In this document: positions 7,308-16,459 of the stretch, piece by piece | How the letters are laid out: each line of letters begins with the position of its first letter | Numbering within the stretch: position 1 is the stretch's first letter | From: Hymenobacter citatus | GTDB lineage: Bacteria > Bacteroidota > Bacteroidia > Cytophagales > Hymenobacteraceae | Length of the DNA: 64,000 nucleotides | Direction of reading: 5' to 3' | Assembly: GCF_014333615.1 (NCBI RefSeq) | Contig: NZ_JACSCY010000020.1 | Location: forward strand, 1-64,000 | The notes under the pieces: model-generated | The model's database searches: none | What the model was told of the DNA's origin: nothing | Seen by the model: only the letters and a program-made list of their open reading frames with translations | Translations under genes and position numbers: made by a program

Positions 7308-8378
7308 ATGCTAGATAAACTGGAGGCCATCCAACAGCGCTTCAACGACGTGAGCGAGCAGCTCACGCAACCTGAAGCCATGAGCGACATGAAACGCTTC
7401 AAGGCCCTCAATAAAGAATACAAGGACTTGGGCAAAATCGTGACGGAGTACAAAGCCTACCAGCAGGTACTCAGCAACATCGACAATGCCAAGGAGGTGA
7501 TTTCCACCGAAAAGGACCAGGACTTCCGCGAAATGGCGAAGGCTGAGCTAGATGAGCTAATGCCCGAGCAGGAGCGCCTAGAAGCCGTGATCAAGGAGCT
7601 GCTGATTCCAAAAGACCCCAACGACTCCAAGGACGTGATTATGGAAATCCGGGCCGGGGCCGGGGGCGACGAGGCCGCTATCTTTGCCGGCGACTTGCAG
7701 CGCATGTACATGCGCTTCGCCGAAAAGCAGGGCCTGCGCATGGACCTGATTGATGCCACCGAGGGCACCTCGGGCGGTTACAAGGAAATTGTGCTTTCGC
7801 TGAAAGGCGAGGACGTGTACGGTAAGCTCAAGTTCGAATCGGGCGTGCACCGCGTGCAACGCGTGCCAGCCACCGAAACTCAGGGTCGTATCCACACGTC
7901 GGTAGCTTCTATTGTGGTAATGCCGGAAGCTGAGGAATTGGATATTGAACTGGATATGAACGACATCCGCAAGGACTTATTCATGTCGAGCGGCCCCGGT
8001 GGACAGTCGGTAAACACTACTTACTCGGCCGTGCGCCTCACCCACTTGCCTACCGGCATTGTGGCTCAGTGCCAAGACCAGAAGTCGCAGCTCAAGAACT
8101 TCGATAAGGCGTTGCAGGTACTCCGCTCGCGCATCTATGAGATTGAGCTAGCCAAGAAAAACGAAGCCGAAGGCGCCGCCCGCAAGAGCATGATTGGCGG
8201 CGGCGACCGTTCCGATAAGATTCGCACGTATAACTACCCGCAAGGCCGCGTAACCGACCACCGCATTGGTTTTACGGTGTACAACCTGCCCAGCGTAATG
8301 GACGGTAATATCGATGATTTCGTGGAGCAGTTGCGTCTGGCCGAAAGTGCCGAGCGCCTGAAAGAAGGCGTGGTGTAG
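7308..8378 (+). CDS. prfA: Peptide chain release factor 1
   Basis: Class I release factor recognising UAA and UAG on the ribosome. The 356 residues are the normal bacterial length. The peptidyl hydrolysis motif GGQ is at 231-233 within SSGPGGQSVNTTYSAVRL. The RF1-type codon-recognition tripeptide PAT (residues 187-189, in VQRVPATETQGR) is present where RF2 would have SPF. There is no programmed frameshift. The gene has its own promoter (TACCTTTG at 7270). Its stop is followed within about 20 nt by a long inverted repeat that probably also ends its transcript. Confidence 0.96.
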   Translation: MLDKLEAIQQRFNDVSEQLTQPEAMSDMKRFKALNKEYKDLGKIVTEYKAYQQVLSNIDNAKEVISTEKDQDFREMAKAELDELMPEQERLEAVIKELLIPKDPNDSKDVIMEIRAGAGGDEAAIFAGDLQRMYMRFAEKQGLRMDLIDATEGTSGGYKEIVLSLKGEDVYGKLKFESGVHRVQRVPATETQGRIHTSVASIVVMPEAEELDIELDMNDIRKDLFMSSGPGGQSVNTTYSAVRLTHLPTGIVAQCQDQKSQLKNFDKALQVLRSRIYEIELAKKNEAEGAARKSMIGGGDRSDKIRTYNYPQGRVTDHRIGFTVYNLPSVMDGNIDDFVEQLRLAESAERLKEGVV

Positions 8379-8400
8379 GGTTAACCCCTATTCAGAACGT

Positions 8401-8495
8401 CATACTGAGCGGAGTCAACGAAGCCGAAGCATCTCTACTGATAGTAATTACTAACGGTAGAGATGCTTCGGCTTCGTTGCACTCCGCTCAGCATG
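8401..8495. repeat. Long inverted repeat between prfA and the amine oxidoreductase
   Basis: Arms at 8401-8438 and 8457-8495 (about 38 bp, one indel and one mismatch) surround an 18-nt loop. The arm core is ACGAAGCCGAAGCATCTCTA. The spurious long start of the next gene (8477) lies inside the right arm. Confidence 0.85.
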
Positions 8496-8554
8496 GCGGG
8501 CTATTTTTATTATTCAGCGCCAACCTTGCAGCGCCTTTTGGAGTTTGCCGGGAT

Positions 8555-9829
8555 ATGGCTACTTCTGCATCCTCCCTACCCGTTATTATTATTGGCGCCG
8601 GCATGGCCGGCCTCACCTGCGCCAACTACCTGCACCGGGCCGGCAAACCCGTGCTGGTGCTGGAAGCCGCCGACGCCGTAGGCGGCCGCGTGCGCACCGA
8701 CGTGACGCCCGAAGGCTTCCGGCTGGACCGCGGCTTTCAGATTCTGCTCACGCGCTACCCCGAGGTGCAGCGCCTCATGGACTACGGCGCCCTCGACTTG
8801 CGTGCTTTTCAGTCAGGAGCTGTTATTCAGCTAGCCAATGGCAAGGAAACCACGCTGCAAAACCCGTTGCAGCAACCACTGGCAGCCTTTTCGGCGCTGG
8901 CGTCCCCTATCGGCTCCTTCACCGATAAGCTGCGGATTTTGAACCTGGTGCGGCATGTGAGCAAGTACACGGCCGGCCAGCTCCTCAGCCGCAATTCTTC
9001 CAATGAAGAAGACACGCTTGCCTACCTGCGTCGCAACGGCTTTAGCGAACGGATTATTGAAACGTTCTTCCGCCCATTCTTCAGCGGCGTCTTCCTGGAC
9101 CGGCAGCTGCGCACGGCGGCCAATTTCTTCGAATTTGTGTTTCAGCAGTTTGTGGTGGGCGATGCGGCGCTGCCGAACCTGGGCATACAAGCCATTCCAG
9201 AGCAGTTGGCCGCCCGCTTGCCAGCCGGCACGGTGCGCCTTGGCTCGCCCGTATCAACTATCGAGGGTAACCGCGTGCGCCTTTGGACGGATGAGGTGCT
9301 AGAGGCCGCCGCCGTAGTAGTAGCCACCGATGGCACGACGCAGCAACAGCTGCTACCGGCTCAGTCTCTCAACCCGCCGGCCTCCGAGTGGCGTAAAACC
9401 ACCTGCACCTATTTTGCAGCCCCCTACTCTCCCGGCCACGGCGATAAGCTTCTGCGCCTCAATGCTATGCCGGGCGCCTTGGCACACAACGTAGTTTTTC
9501 CTAGTGATGCTGCCCCCGGCTACGCCCCTGCTGGCCAAACGCTGGTTTCGGTGAATACGCACGGCGCGCACGGCCTCCCGGAAGAAAAACTGACCAACCG
9601 GTTACGGGCCGAGTTGGCCACCTGGTTTGGTCCTGCTACCGCCCAGTGGCAGCACTTGCGCACCTACGAAATTGCGCACGCCCTACCCGCCTACCTCGCA
9701 GGGCAGCCCTACCGCCAGAGCCTACGCGTAGCAGATGGCCTCTACCGTTGCGGCGACTACACCTCATATCCGTCGCTGAATGCTGCCATGGCTACCGGCC
9801 GCGAGGTAGCGGAAATGCTGCTAGTGTAG
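8555..9829 (+). CDS. FAD-dependent amine oxidoreductase (phytoene desaturase/protoporphyrinogen oxidase-like)
   Basis: A 424-residue flavoprotein of the amino_oxidase superfamily. The N-terminal dinucleotide-binding motif is VIIIGAGMAGLTCANYLHRA, followed by the EAADAVGGRVRTD segment that contacts FAD. The C-terminal GDYTSYPSLNAAMATGREVA is the family's closing FAD motif. The start at 8555 (MATSASSLP) places the Rossmann loop 10 residues in. The upstream alternative at 8477 begins in a repeat arm and adds 26 unrelated residues. Substrate is unknown; members act on carotenoids, porphyrinogens or amines. It stands alone, convergent with the cotH gene across a strong hairpin. Confidence 0.85.
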   Translation: MATSASSLPVIIIGAGMAGLTCANYLHRAGKPVLVLEAADAVGGRVRTDVTPEGFRLDRGFQILLTRYPEVQRLMDYGALDLRAFQSGAVIQLANGKETTLQNPLQQPLAAFSALASPIGSFTDKLRILNLVRHVSKYTAGQLLSRNSSNEEDTLAYLRRNGFSERIIETFFRPFFSGVFLDRQLRTAANFFEFVFQQFVVGDAALPNLGIQAIPEQLAARLPAGTVRLGSPVSTIEGNRVRLWTDEVLEAAAVVVATDGTTQQQLLPAQSLNPPASEWRKTTCTYFAAPYSPGHGDKLLRLNAMPGALAHNVVFPSDAAPGYAPAGQTLVSVNTHGAHGLPEEKLTNRLRAELATWFGPATAQWQHLRTYEIAHALPAYLAGQPYRQSLRVADGLYRCGDYTSYPSLNAAMATGREVAEMLLV

Positions 9830-9895
9830 TGGTTGCACAATTGAGCGCAGTGAATGAGAACTCATTGAAAATAATGACGCACCGTATATAAAGTT

Positions 9896-9943
9896 ATTTC
9901 CCTAATCAAAAGCCTATAACGACGAGCTTTTGATTAGGGAAAT
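9896..9943. terminator. Bidirectional terminator-like hairpin
   Basis: Perfect 18-bp arms (ATTTCCCTAATCAAAAGC at 9896-9913; complement at 9926-9943) with a 12-nt loop, between two convergent genes. It sits 67 bp after the oxidoreductase stop and 23 bp after the cotH stop. No long U-run follows on either strand. Confidence 0.65.
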
Positions 9944-9965
9944 GATTATCGTCCACACTAACTTA

Positions 9966-11678
9966 CTATCTCAATATAACTTTTTTCTTAATTGTCTCTT
10001 TATTATTTTTTAAAGTAGCTATATACATTCCTTTCGGCATATCGCTTACATCCACTGTATTCTCTCTACCTGTTAGTGTATAAGCCTTTACTACTCTGCC
10101 ATTGATATCTTGCATACAAAGTTCATACGATTGGCTACCGCAATCTACGAGTAAATAGCTGCTGGCCGGATTAGGATATATCTTCAGCAAATCATTCTGG
10201 CTAGTTTTCGCGCTTAGCACAGATTCATATTGACCGAAAGTTTTATCCAGATAAGCAAGTCTATTCTTTAACCAAACTTGTATATATAACATTCCGGAAT
10301 CTTTGTAAGTATATTCATCCCAGGCTATCATTTCTCTTTCATAAGCATTACTATTTTTAAGGTACTCATTATCTCTTTTAAACTTCGCCATAATATATTC
10401 TTCTGTAATTACAGAACCACGTAACTCACGCCAACGTGTAGCTAGTTTCGAGCAGAATCCAGTAGCAGATCTATCTTTCAGCAGACGATCGTAAAAACCG
10501 TTGCTCAAAATATCTTCTGTATAGCTAGAATTGCCGCCTGTCCAATCGGTTCCAAATACACCATCTAAGTCCCAAGGCACATAATAGTATGGCTCACCTA
10601 CCTTGTATTTAGCTATATATAGATTTTTCCCAGTATTATCACCAGCTCTTAATAGATTTAATAATATAAAATAGTCAACCGCATTATCAATATTAAACTT
10701 CTTCGCGTATTCTTCATTAAATTTTTGGTCGTCACTATTTATTACGAAATCAACAAAGCTGTAAATATTAGACCAATCTGTCTTTTCATCCGGATGCTTA
10801 TATTCAAAACCACCCCAATCCAGCTTACTATTATTGAAATCATACAGTCCAGAATACACAACCGGCTTATCCCAGTAACTCCCTTTGTATAGCTCACCAG
10901 TAATGCTATTAGAATATTTTTTAAGCTTAAGCTGCTTTCTATCAACACGTTCACTCAAGGCATACACTCCTTTATACTCATTATTCACGAATACCTCTGT
11001 GTACGCCATGCTGATACCACATTTGGCTTCCGGCTCTTTGTCTTTATAGTATAATGAGTGCATATCCAACCACAGCTCATTCGATACTTTGCTTCTGGTT
11101 CGGAGTGGTTCATTATATAATGCCTGCAAATTCCATTTGTTATCGTTGCGCATACCCAGAAAGCTTACATCCCGACTAGCTGCACTGAGCGTATCCGTTA
11201 AGAAGCTTAGCTCGTACGACTTTTTAGGTCGACTCTGAGAAGTACCTCCTCTGTACTCAATACCAACAGCATAGTTCGACACATTTCCATTCGTTTCTGA
11301 AATAGAGAAATCAGCGAATACGCTTGGCGCATCAACTATAGTATTCCTGGTATTTATATTTATGATAGGCAATTCCGTGAAGTACAGCGTGTAGCTCACA
11401 TTATCAAACTTAACAATATATGATTTAGTTTGATCAAAATAGTTAGTAGGCTCTCCTAATTCATACGTTTTATCAAGCAATATTTTACTTTTATACTCAT
11501 TCAATCCCGAGTTTTCATTATTGATTTTTTGATTGACAACAATAATTCGCTTTTTATCATCTATATGATAAAAATTATCGCTCACTTTAATAACTTCATT
11601 CGCAAATGATTTACCGGTAACCAATACTAGTAGTAGCATTAGTATAACACTTGACTTCTCTGTAAAAACTTTACTCAT
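9966..11678 (-). CDS. Secreted CotH-kinase family protein with T9SS sorting domain
   Basis: A 570-residue exported protein. The N-terminus has a hydrophobic signal peptide (ILMLLLVLVTGKSFA). The central domain has the CotH marks: SYELSF, the SERVDRKQLKLKKY segment, and YYYVPWDLDGVFGTDW at about residues 360-376, matching the metal-binding D-D motif of this atypical kinase fold. The last 75 residues form a T9SS type A domain (IYPNPASSYLLVD ... GMYIATLKNN), so it should be carried across the outer membrane and cleaved or anchored. CotH proteins are spore-coat kinases in Bacillus; the target of bacteroidotal secreted forms is not known. Codon use is clearly more AT-rich than in both neighbours, suggesting recent acquisition. 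Confidence 0.88.
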   Translation of the reverse strand: MSKVFTEKSSVILMLLLVLVTGKSFANEVIKVSDNFYHIDDKKRIIVVNQKINNENSGLNEYKSKILLDKTYELGEPTNYFDQTKSYIVKFDNVSYTLYFTELPIININTRNTIVDAPSVFADFSISETNGNVSNYAVGIEYRGGTSQSRPKKSYELSFLTDTLSAASRDVSFLGMRNDNKWNLQALYNEPLRTRSKVSNELWLDMHSLYYKDKEPEAKCGISMAYTEVFVNNEYKGVYALSERVDRKQLKLKKYSNSITGELYKGSYWDKPVVYSGLYDFNNSKLDWGGFEYKHPDEKTDWSNIYSFVDFVINSDDQKFNEEYAKKFNIDNAVDYFILLNLLRAGDNTGKNLYIAKYKVGEPYYYVPWDLDGVFGTDWTGGNSSYTEDILSNGFYDRLLKDRSATGFCSKLATRWRELRGSVITEEYIMAKFKRDNEYLKNSNAYEREMIAWDEYTYKDSGMLYIQVWLKNRLAYLDKTFGQYESVLSAKTSQNDLLKIYPNPASSYLLVDCGSQSYELCMQDINGRVVKAYTLTGRENTVDVSDMPKGMYIATLKNNKETIKKKVILR

Positions 11679-12283
11679 ATTTTGTTTTTTATTTTTTTGA
11701 TCAGAATCTATTGGATTTTATATTTATTGCAGTGTGGCTACTGCTTAGCCAGTGACTATTTAATTTACTGACAAGAAATTCTCTTATCTATTGGGCTATT
11801 ACACACCAGTTCAAGGTAGGCCGTTGTTTTACAGGGCTACTTAAGAGCTTAGACGATAGACTGACATGCACAAGGCAACTCGCTTGCTCTATTTTTCTAA
11901 TAGCTATTTGCACAGACGCTGCTACCTTAGTAGCACTTGTTTTTTTATCTCAACACTAGTTACTATTCAGCCAAATAAGACCTATATCCCTACTTTACAT
12001 TATTAAACTATTCCAATACAGCGCACCCAACAAAAACAAGGCCTTTTTTAATAAAAATTGGCTTTTTTAAACCGAGCAAAATTTTACAAAATTAAATTTT
12101 GCACCACACCACATATGCATAAAGCTATTTTATCCTTAATTTATTCAAAAAAAATTTATCTTAGAGCGAGCTATTACACCCCATATTATTGTAAATAAGG
12201 CACAGTTTTATAGGCACTTACAATATAACTTATCCTTGTGTTCGCAACATTCCAACTGTTCTGCTTCTCACAAAGCCAATCTC
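11679..12283. other. AT-rich 0.6-kb intergenic region, no gene recognised
   Basis: A divergent gap between the cotH gene and the phosphoesterase. It is strongly AT-rich, especially 11990-12170, with A and T tracts, against GC-rich flanks. I find no tRNA, repeat pair or convincing ORF. A TATCCTTG sequence at 12231-12238 is a near match to the -7 box about 45 nt before the phosphoesterase start. Confidence 0.5.
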
Positions 12284-13414
12284 ATGACATTTCTTTTTCG
12301 CTTCTACTTGCGTTGCTTCATAGGTATGCTCTGTTGCCTTGCAGCGCAGCACTTGGCTTATGGGCAGCGCTTTGCAGCCATCGGCGATTATGGCTTTGCA
12401 GGGCCAGCAGAGCAGGCAGTGGCAGATTTGGTGAAGAGTTGGAACCCGGAGTTTATCATTACACTGGGCGACAACAACTACGATGTGGGTGACTCAACGA
12501 CTATCGACCAGAATATTGGCCAGTATTATCACGCTTACATCTATAAATACAAGGGGCATTATGGCCCCAGTGCTTCTACCAACCGCTTCTTTCCCTCCCT
12601 CGGCAACCACGATTACTACACCCGCAATGGGCAGGCATACCGAGATTATTTTACCTTACCTGGCAATGGTCGCTACTATGATTTTGTGCGGGGCAATGTT
12701 CACTTCTTTGCCCTCAATAGCGACAACGCTGAGCCGGACGGTATAACGGCTACCTCAAAGCAAGCGCAATGGCTGCGCGAGAAGCTGGCATCTTCTACGG
12801 CCCGTTGGAAGGTAGTGTACATGCACCATGCTCCCTATTCGTCTGGTAGGCATGGCAATACAAAGGAAATGCAATGGCCTTTTCGCGAGTGGGGCGCCTC
12901 GGTGGTGTTGGCAGGGCACGACCACGTATATGAGCGCCTATCGGTAGAGGGCATACCCTACTTTGTTAATGGCTTGGGTGGGCGCAATATCTACACCATT
13001 CGGCCACAACTGGCACCAGAGAGTCAGTTCACATATCAGGGAGACTATGGTGCCATGCTGATCGACGCCTTTCCCGATAGCCTGGTACTACAGTTTTTCA
13101 ACCGTCGTCGCGTACTTATTGATTCATATGTGCTACATAGCCAGCTAAGCCAGGAGCCAAAGCTGTACGCTCCGATGCCGAATCCGTTTCACACAGAAAC
13201 CGCCATCACCTTTTCTCTACCAAACCAGCGAAGCGTTTCGTTGCGGGTGCTGAATACGCTAGGCCAGGAGGTAGCTACGCTACATGAAGGAATAGCAAAC
13301 GCAGGCTGGCACCGCTTTCCGCTGAATCGTGGCTCCCTGCCCGCTGGTCTGTATTATGTGCAATTAGTAGGCAAAGGGTTTTCGCAAGTCTCCCGAATGA
13401 TAGCCTTGGAGTGA
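12284..13414 (+). CDS. Secreted metallophosphoesterase with T9SS sorting domain
   Basis: A calcineurin-like, purple-acid-phosphatase-type phosphoesterase of about 376 residues. After a signal peptide (ending about LAYGQ) come the five metal-ligand blocks in order: IGDYGF, LGDNNYDVGD, LGNHDYY, MHHAPYSSG and GHDHVYER. The C-terminal 75 residues are a T9SS type A domain (YAPMPNPFHTETAITF ... LPAGLYYVQLVG). The start at 12284 (MTFLFRFYL) gives a sensible signal peptide; the upstream frame at 12236 adds a polar stretch. It would release phosphate from extracellular esters at the cell surface. Its base composition is intermediate between the AT-rich cotH gene and the rest. Confidence 0.88.
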   Translation: MTFLFRFYLRCFIGMLCCLAAQHLAYGQRFAAIGDYGFAGPAEQAVADLVKSWNPEFIITLGDNNYDVGDSTTIDQNIGQYYHAYIYKYKGHYGPSASTNRFFPSLGNHDYYTRNGQAYRDYFTLPGNGRYYDFVRGNVHFFALNSDNAEPDGITATSKQAQWLREKLASSTARWKVVYMHHAPYSSGRHGNTKEMQWPFREWGASVVLAGHDHVYERLSVEGIPYFVNGLGGRNIYTIRPQLAPESQFTYQGDYGAMLIDAFPDSLVLQFFNRRRVLIDSYVLHSQLSQEPKLYAPMPNPFHTETAITFSLPNQRSVSLRVLNTLGQEVATLHEGIANAGWHRFPLNRGSLPAGLYYVQLVGKGFSQVSRMIALE

Positions 13415-13452
13415 TTACTGATTCATCTTCTAGTACTTACCAACGTCCAGAA

Positions 13453-14247
13453 TCACAAACTACCTGTGCGGCCACCGTCTACGGCCAAGTTGGTGCCCGT
13501 GACGTAACCCGCCGCTGGCGAGGCGAAGAATACAGCTGCGGCGGCTATTTCCTCTGCTTCGCCAAAGCGACGGGCGGGAATTTGCTGTTTGGCGGCAGTT
13601 TCTACCTCGGCTAGCGACTTTCCAGCCGTGGCGGCCTGCTTTTCCAACAGGCTTTCTAGGCGCTGGGTTTGCGTCATACCGGGTAGCACATTGTTGACGG
13701 TGATACCATCGGCGGCCAGCTCGTTGGCCAGCGTTTTGGACCAGTTGGCCACTGCCGCCCGAATGGTATTGGACACGCCCAGCCCCGGCAATGGCACCTT
13801 CACGGAGGTACTGATGATGTTGATGATACGCCCGTACTGTCGCGCCCGCATGGCCGGCACCACGGCTTGCACCAACAGGTGGTTGCACACCACATGCTGC
13901 TCAAAAGCTGCCCGAAAGGCATCGACGGACGCCTCAATAATAGGGCCGCCGGGCGGGCCACCCGTGTTGTTGACGAGTACGTGAAAACCCGCCGAGTGCG
14001 TTTTGAGGTAGTCGGCCACGCGTGTAGCTACTTGGTCAGGCTGGGTGAAATCAGCTACGATGTAGTCGTGCTGTTGATTAGTGGGCCTGGGTAGGGCAGC
14101 GGCGGTTTCGCGCAGCGTGGTTTCGTTGCGGGCCAGCAACGTAACGGTGGCGCCTTGCCGGGCCAATTCTTCTGCAATGGCGTGCCCAATGCCTTGGGTA
14201 CTGCCGCTCACCAGTGCTTTTTGATCGGAGAAAGGGGTAGGACTCAT
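13453..14247 (-). CDS. SDR-family oxidoreductase with atypical catalytic motif
   Basis: A short-chain dehydrogenase/reductase of 264 residues. The nucleotide-binding loop is ALVSGSTQGIGHAIA, followed by VNNTGG (NNAG equivalent) and the IINIISTSVKVPLPG strand with the catalytic Ser region. Where most SDRs have YxxxK, this one reads SNTIRAAVANWSKTLA: there is no Tyr, and Arg stands at the Lys position. The C-terminal GYVTGTNLAVDGG motif is normal. I recall an SDR subgroup with this SNxxR pattern, but the reaction is unknown. Start 14247 (MSPTPFSDQK) is preferred over 14340, which adds 31 unconserved residues. It is divergent from the 3-hydroxyanthranilate dioxygenase gene. Confidence 0.83.
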   Translation of the reverse strand: MSPTPFSDQKALVSGSTQGIGHAIAEELARQGATVTLLARNETTLRETAAALPRPTNQQHDYIVADFTQPDQVATRVADYLKTHSAGFHVLVNNTGGPPGGPIIEASVDAFRAAFEQHVVCNHLLVQAVVPAMRARQYGRIINIISTSVKVPLPGLGVSNTIRAAVANWSKTLANELAADGITVNNVLPGMTQTQRLESLLEKQAATAGKSLAEVETAAKQQIPARRFGEAEEIAAAAVFFASPAAGYVTGTNLAVDGGRTGSL

Positions 14248-14452
14248 AGAAGTAGAAACCGGTACGGAAGCCGATGTTTTGAGATATTTGTTGAAATCAT
14301 GAGTCAATAGCGCACAGGTCGTTATGTTATGCCTAGCCAAAGCATGTTGCTCGCATTGTTGGGTTAGCTACGCAACACCAGCACGCGAGATACATTGGCT
14401 GCGCTCAGCATAACGAGCGAACAGTTCCTTCTTTCCTTCAAAACCAACCTCT

Positions 14453-14980
14453 ATGAATCGACCTATCAACTTGCAAAAATGGGTGGATGAGCATCGCCAT
14501 CTGCTGAAGCCGCCCGTGGGCAACCAACAGATTTTCAAAGACAATAAAGATTTTATTGTGATGGTAGTAGGCGGCCCCAACTCCCGCAAAGACTACCATG
14601 TGGACGAAAGCGAGGAGTTGTTCTGGCAGCTGGAAGGCGACATCGTCGTGAAAATTATCGAGAACGGGAAGCCAGTAGATATTGAAATCAAGGCCGGCGA
14701 GATGTACCTGCTACCCGCCGGTGTGCCGCACTCGCCGCGCCGGCCGGCCAATACCATTGGGCTGGTGGTGGAACGCTACCGCACGGCCGGCGAGCTAGAT
14801 GGCTTTCAGTGGTACTGCGAAAACTGCGGCCACAAGCTCTATGAGGAGTTTGCCGAGATTACCGACATCGTGGCGCAGCTGCCGCCCATTATGAGCCGCT
14901 TCTGGCAGGACGAGCATAAGCGTACCTGTACCGTGTGCGGCACCGTGATGGCGCCACCCGCCCCGGCCTCTGCTCCGTAA
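14453..14980 (+). CDS. nbaC: 3-hydroxyanthranilate 3,4-dioxygenase
   Basis: A cupin-fold Fe(II) dioxygenase that opens 3-hydroxyanthranilate to 2-amino-3-carboxymuconate semialdehyde, the precursor of quinolinate. The 175 residues match the bacterial form. Iron ligands can be placed at H49, E55 (YHVDESEE) and H93 (GVPHSP). The C-terminal CENCG and CTVCG pairs form the rubredoxin-like second metal site of bacterial enzymes. Kynureninase follows 44 bp downstream and kynurenine monooxygenase lies 3.5 kb further on, so this belongs to tryptophan-to-NAD synthesis or catabolism. Confidence 0.95.
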   Translation: MNRPINLQKWVDEHRHLLKPPVGNQQIFKDNKDFIVMVVGGPNSRKDYHVDESEELFWQLEGDIVVKIIENGKPVDIEIKAGEMYLLPAGVPHSPRRPANTIGLVVERYRTAGELDGFQWYCENCGHKLYEEFAEITDIVAQLPPIMSRFWQDEHKRTCTVCGTVMAPPAPASAP

Positions 14981-15011
14981 GTACTTCCTGGCGGCCCTCG
15001 CCTTCGCCCCC

Positions 15012-15019
15012 TACCTTTG
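15012..15019 (+). promoter_or_regulatory. Possible kynU promoter -7 element directly before the start codon
   Basis: TACCTTTG ends only 5 nt before the kynU ATG (15025). If used, transcription would begin at or next to the start codon, giving a leaderless mRNA. The -33 region is not a good match, so read-through from the dioxygenase gene is an alternative. Confidence 0.45.
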
Positions 15020-15024
15020 CCCGC

Positions 15025-16302
15025 ATGACCTTTGAACCCACCCCCGCCTTTGCCGCCCACCTCGATGCCCAGGATCCGCTGCGCGAATTCCGCAGCCGCT
15101 TCCTGATTCCGCCCGCACCGGGTGGCGGCGAGAGCCTCTACCTGTGCGGTAACTCGCTGGGCCTGCAACCCCGTGCCGTGCGCGCCGCCCTGGATCAGGA
15201 GCTGAATACCTGGGCCGAACTGGCCGTAGATGGGCACTTCGATGGTCCTTCTCCTTGGATGCACTACCACGAAACCCTGGCTGAAACCGAGGCCCTGGTG
15301 GTAGGCGCCAAGCCCATAGAAGTGGTGGTGATGAACAACCTGACCACCAACCTGCACCTGCTGCTCACATCGTTCTACCGCCCTACCCCTACCCGCTACA
15401 AGGTATTGATGGAAGGCGGAGCGTTTCCTTCGGACCAGTACGCCTTGGAAACCCAAACCAAACTGCATGGTTTTGACCCCGAAGACGCCATTGTGGAGCT
15501 AGTGCCCCGCCCCGGTGAGCACACGTTGCGCACCGAGGATATAGAGGCGAAAATTGCTGAGCTAGGCGATTCGTTGGCTACTATCATCATGGGCGGCATC
15601 AACTACTACACCGGGCAGGTATTTGATATGCAAGCCATTACGCGAGCCGGACACGCGGTGGGCGCTATGGTAGGCTTCGATTTGGCCCACGCGGCCGGCA
15701 ACGTGGAGCTGCACCTGCACGACTGGGACGTAGACTTTGCCTGCTGGTGCACCTATAAGTACATGAACTCGGGGCCGGGCAGCGTGGGCGGTGCTTTCGT
15801 GCACGAGCGGTTTGCTCATCGCCCCGATTTGCTGCGCCTGGCCGGCTGGTGGGGCCACGATGCCGATGAGCGTTTCAAAATGCAAAAAGGCTTTAAACCT
15901 ATGGCGGGAGCCGCCGGCTGGCAGCTCGCTAACGGCAACGTGCTGACGCTGGCAGCGCACCGGGCGGCGCTGGCGCTGTTTGCGGAGGTAGGCGGCATGG
16001 GCCCGCTGCGCCGCAAGAGCGAGCAGCTCACGGCCTATCTGGAGTTCCTCATCAACCGCTTGGAGCTGCCTGCTTCGCGCCTCGAAATCATTACGCCCGT
16101 TGATCCGGCGGCGCGAGGCTGCCAGCTTTCCTTGCTGGTGCACCAGGGCGGGCGCGAGCTGTTCGACCACCTCACGCAGGCTGGCGTAGTGGGCGACTGG
16201 CGCGAGCCCAACGTAATTCGGCTGGCGCCGGTGCCCTTCTACAACTCCTTTGCCGACGTGCAACGGGTAGGCGAAGTGCTGGCTGCCTGGGCCGGACAGT
16301 AG
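15025..16302 (+). CDS. kynU: Kynureninase
   Basis: A PLP enzyme cleaving kynurenine or 3-hydroxykynurenine to (3-hydroxy)anthranilate and alanine. It has 425 residues, the normal length. The PLP Schiff-base lysine is K245 in TYKYMNSGPG. The preceding GFDLAHAAGNVELHLHDW carries the Asp and His contacts of the cofactor. An N-terminal YLCGNSLGLQP segment is also characteristic. The start 15025 (MTFEPTP) is preferred to 14935, which lies inside the upstream gene. With the dioxygenase before it and the monooxygenase after it, it forms the kynurenine-to-quinolinate route. Tryptophan dioxygenase and formamidase are not in the window. Confidence 0.96.
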   Translation: MTFEPTPAFAAHLDAQDPLREFRSRFLIPPAPGGGESLYLCGNSLGLQPRAVRAALDQELNTWAELAVDGHFDGPSPWMHYHETLAETEALVVGAKPIEVVVMNNLTTNLHLLLTSFYRPTPTRYKVLMEGGAFPSDQYALETQTKLHGFDPEDAIVELVPRPGEHTLRTEDIEAKIAELGDSLATIIMGGINYYTGQVFDMQAITRAGHAVGAMVGFDLAHAAGNVELHLHDWDVDFACWCTYKYMNSGPGSVGGAFVHERFAHRPDLLRLAGWWGHDADERFKMQKGFKPMAGAAGWQLANGNVLTLAAHRAALALFAEVGGMGPLRRKSEQLTAYLEFLINRLELPASRLEIITPVDPAARGCQLSLLVHQGGRELFDHLTQAGVVGDWREPNVIRLAPVPFYNSFADVQRVGEVLAAWAGQ

Positions 16303-16459
16303 CACAAGCGCAAGAAAATTTGGGCATTTGTTACCTATTCAGCCCAACTTGCGTTCAGTCTACTAGCAACTTAGCAGCTGCTTTCATGCCTGGTTTGGCT
16401 TTGCAACTCAGCTACACCTTTTTGAGTCTAATTTTCAATTACCCGTTTTCACTATCCCA

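Noticed and set aside
9896..9943. Considered as an attachment site for the AT-rich cotH island
   Set aside because: No second copy at the other side of the island; position between convergent genes fits a terminator better.
11679..12283. Search for a tRNA, riboswitch or small RNA in the AT-rich gap
   Set aside because: No cloverleaf, conserved riboswitch core or terminator-bounded unit was seen.
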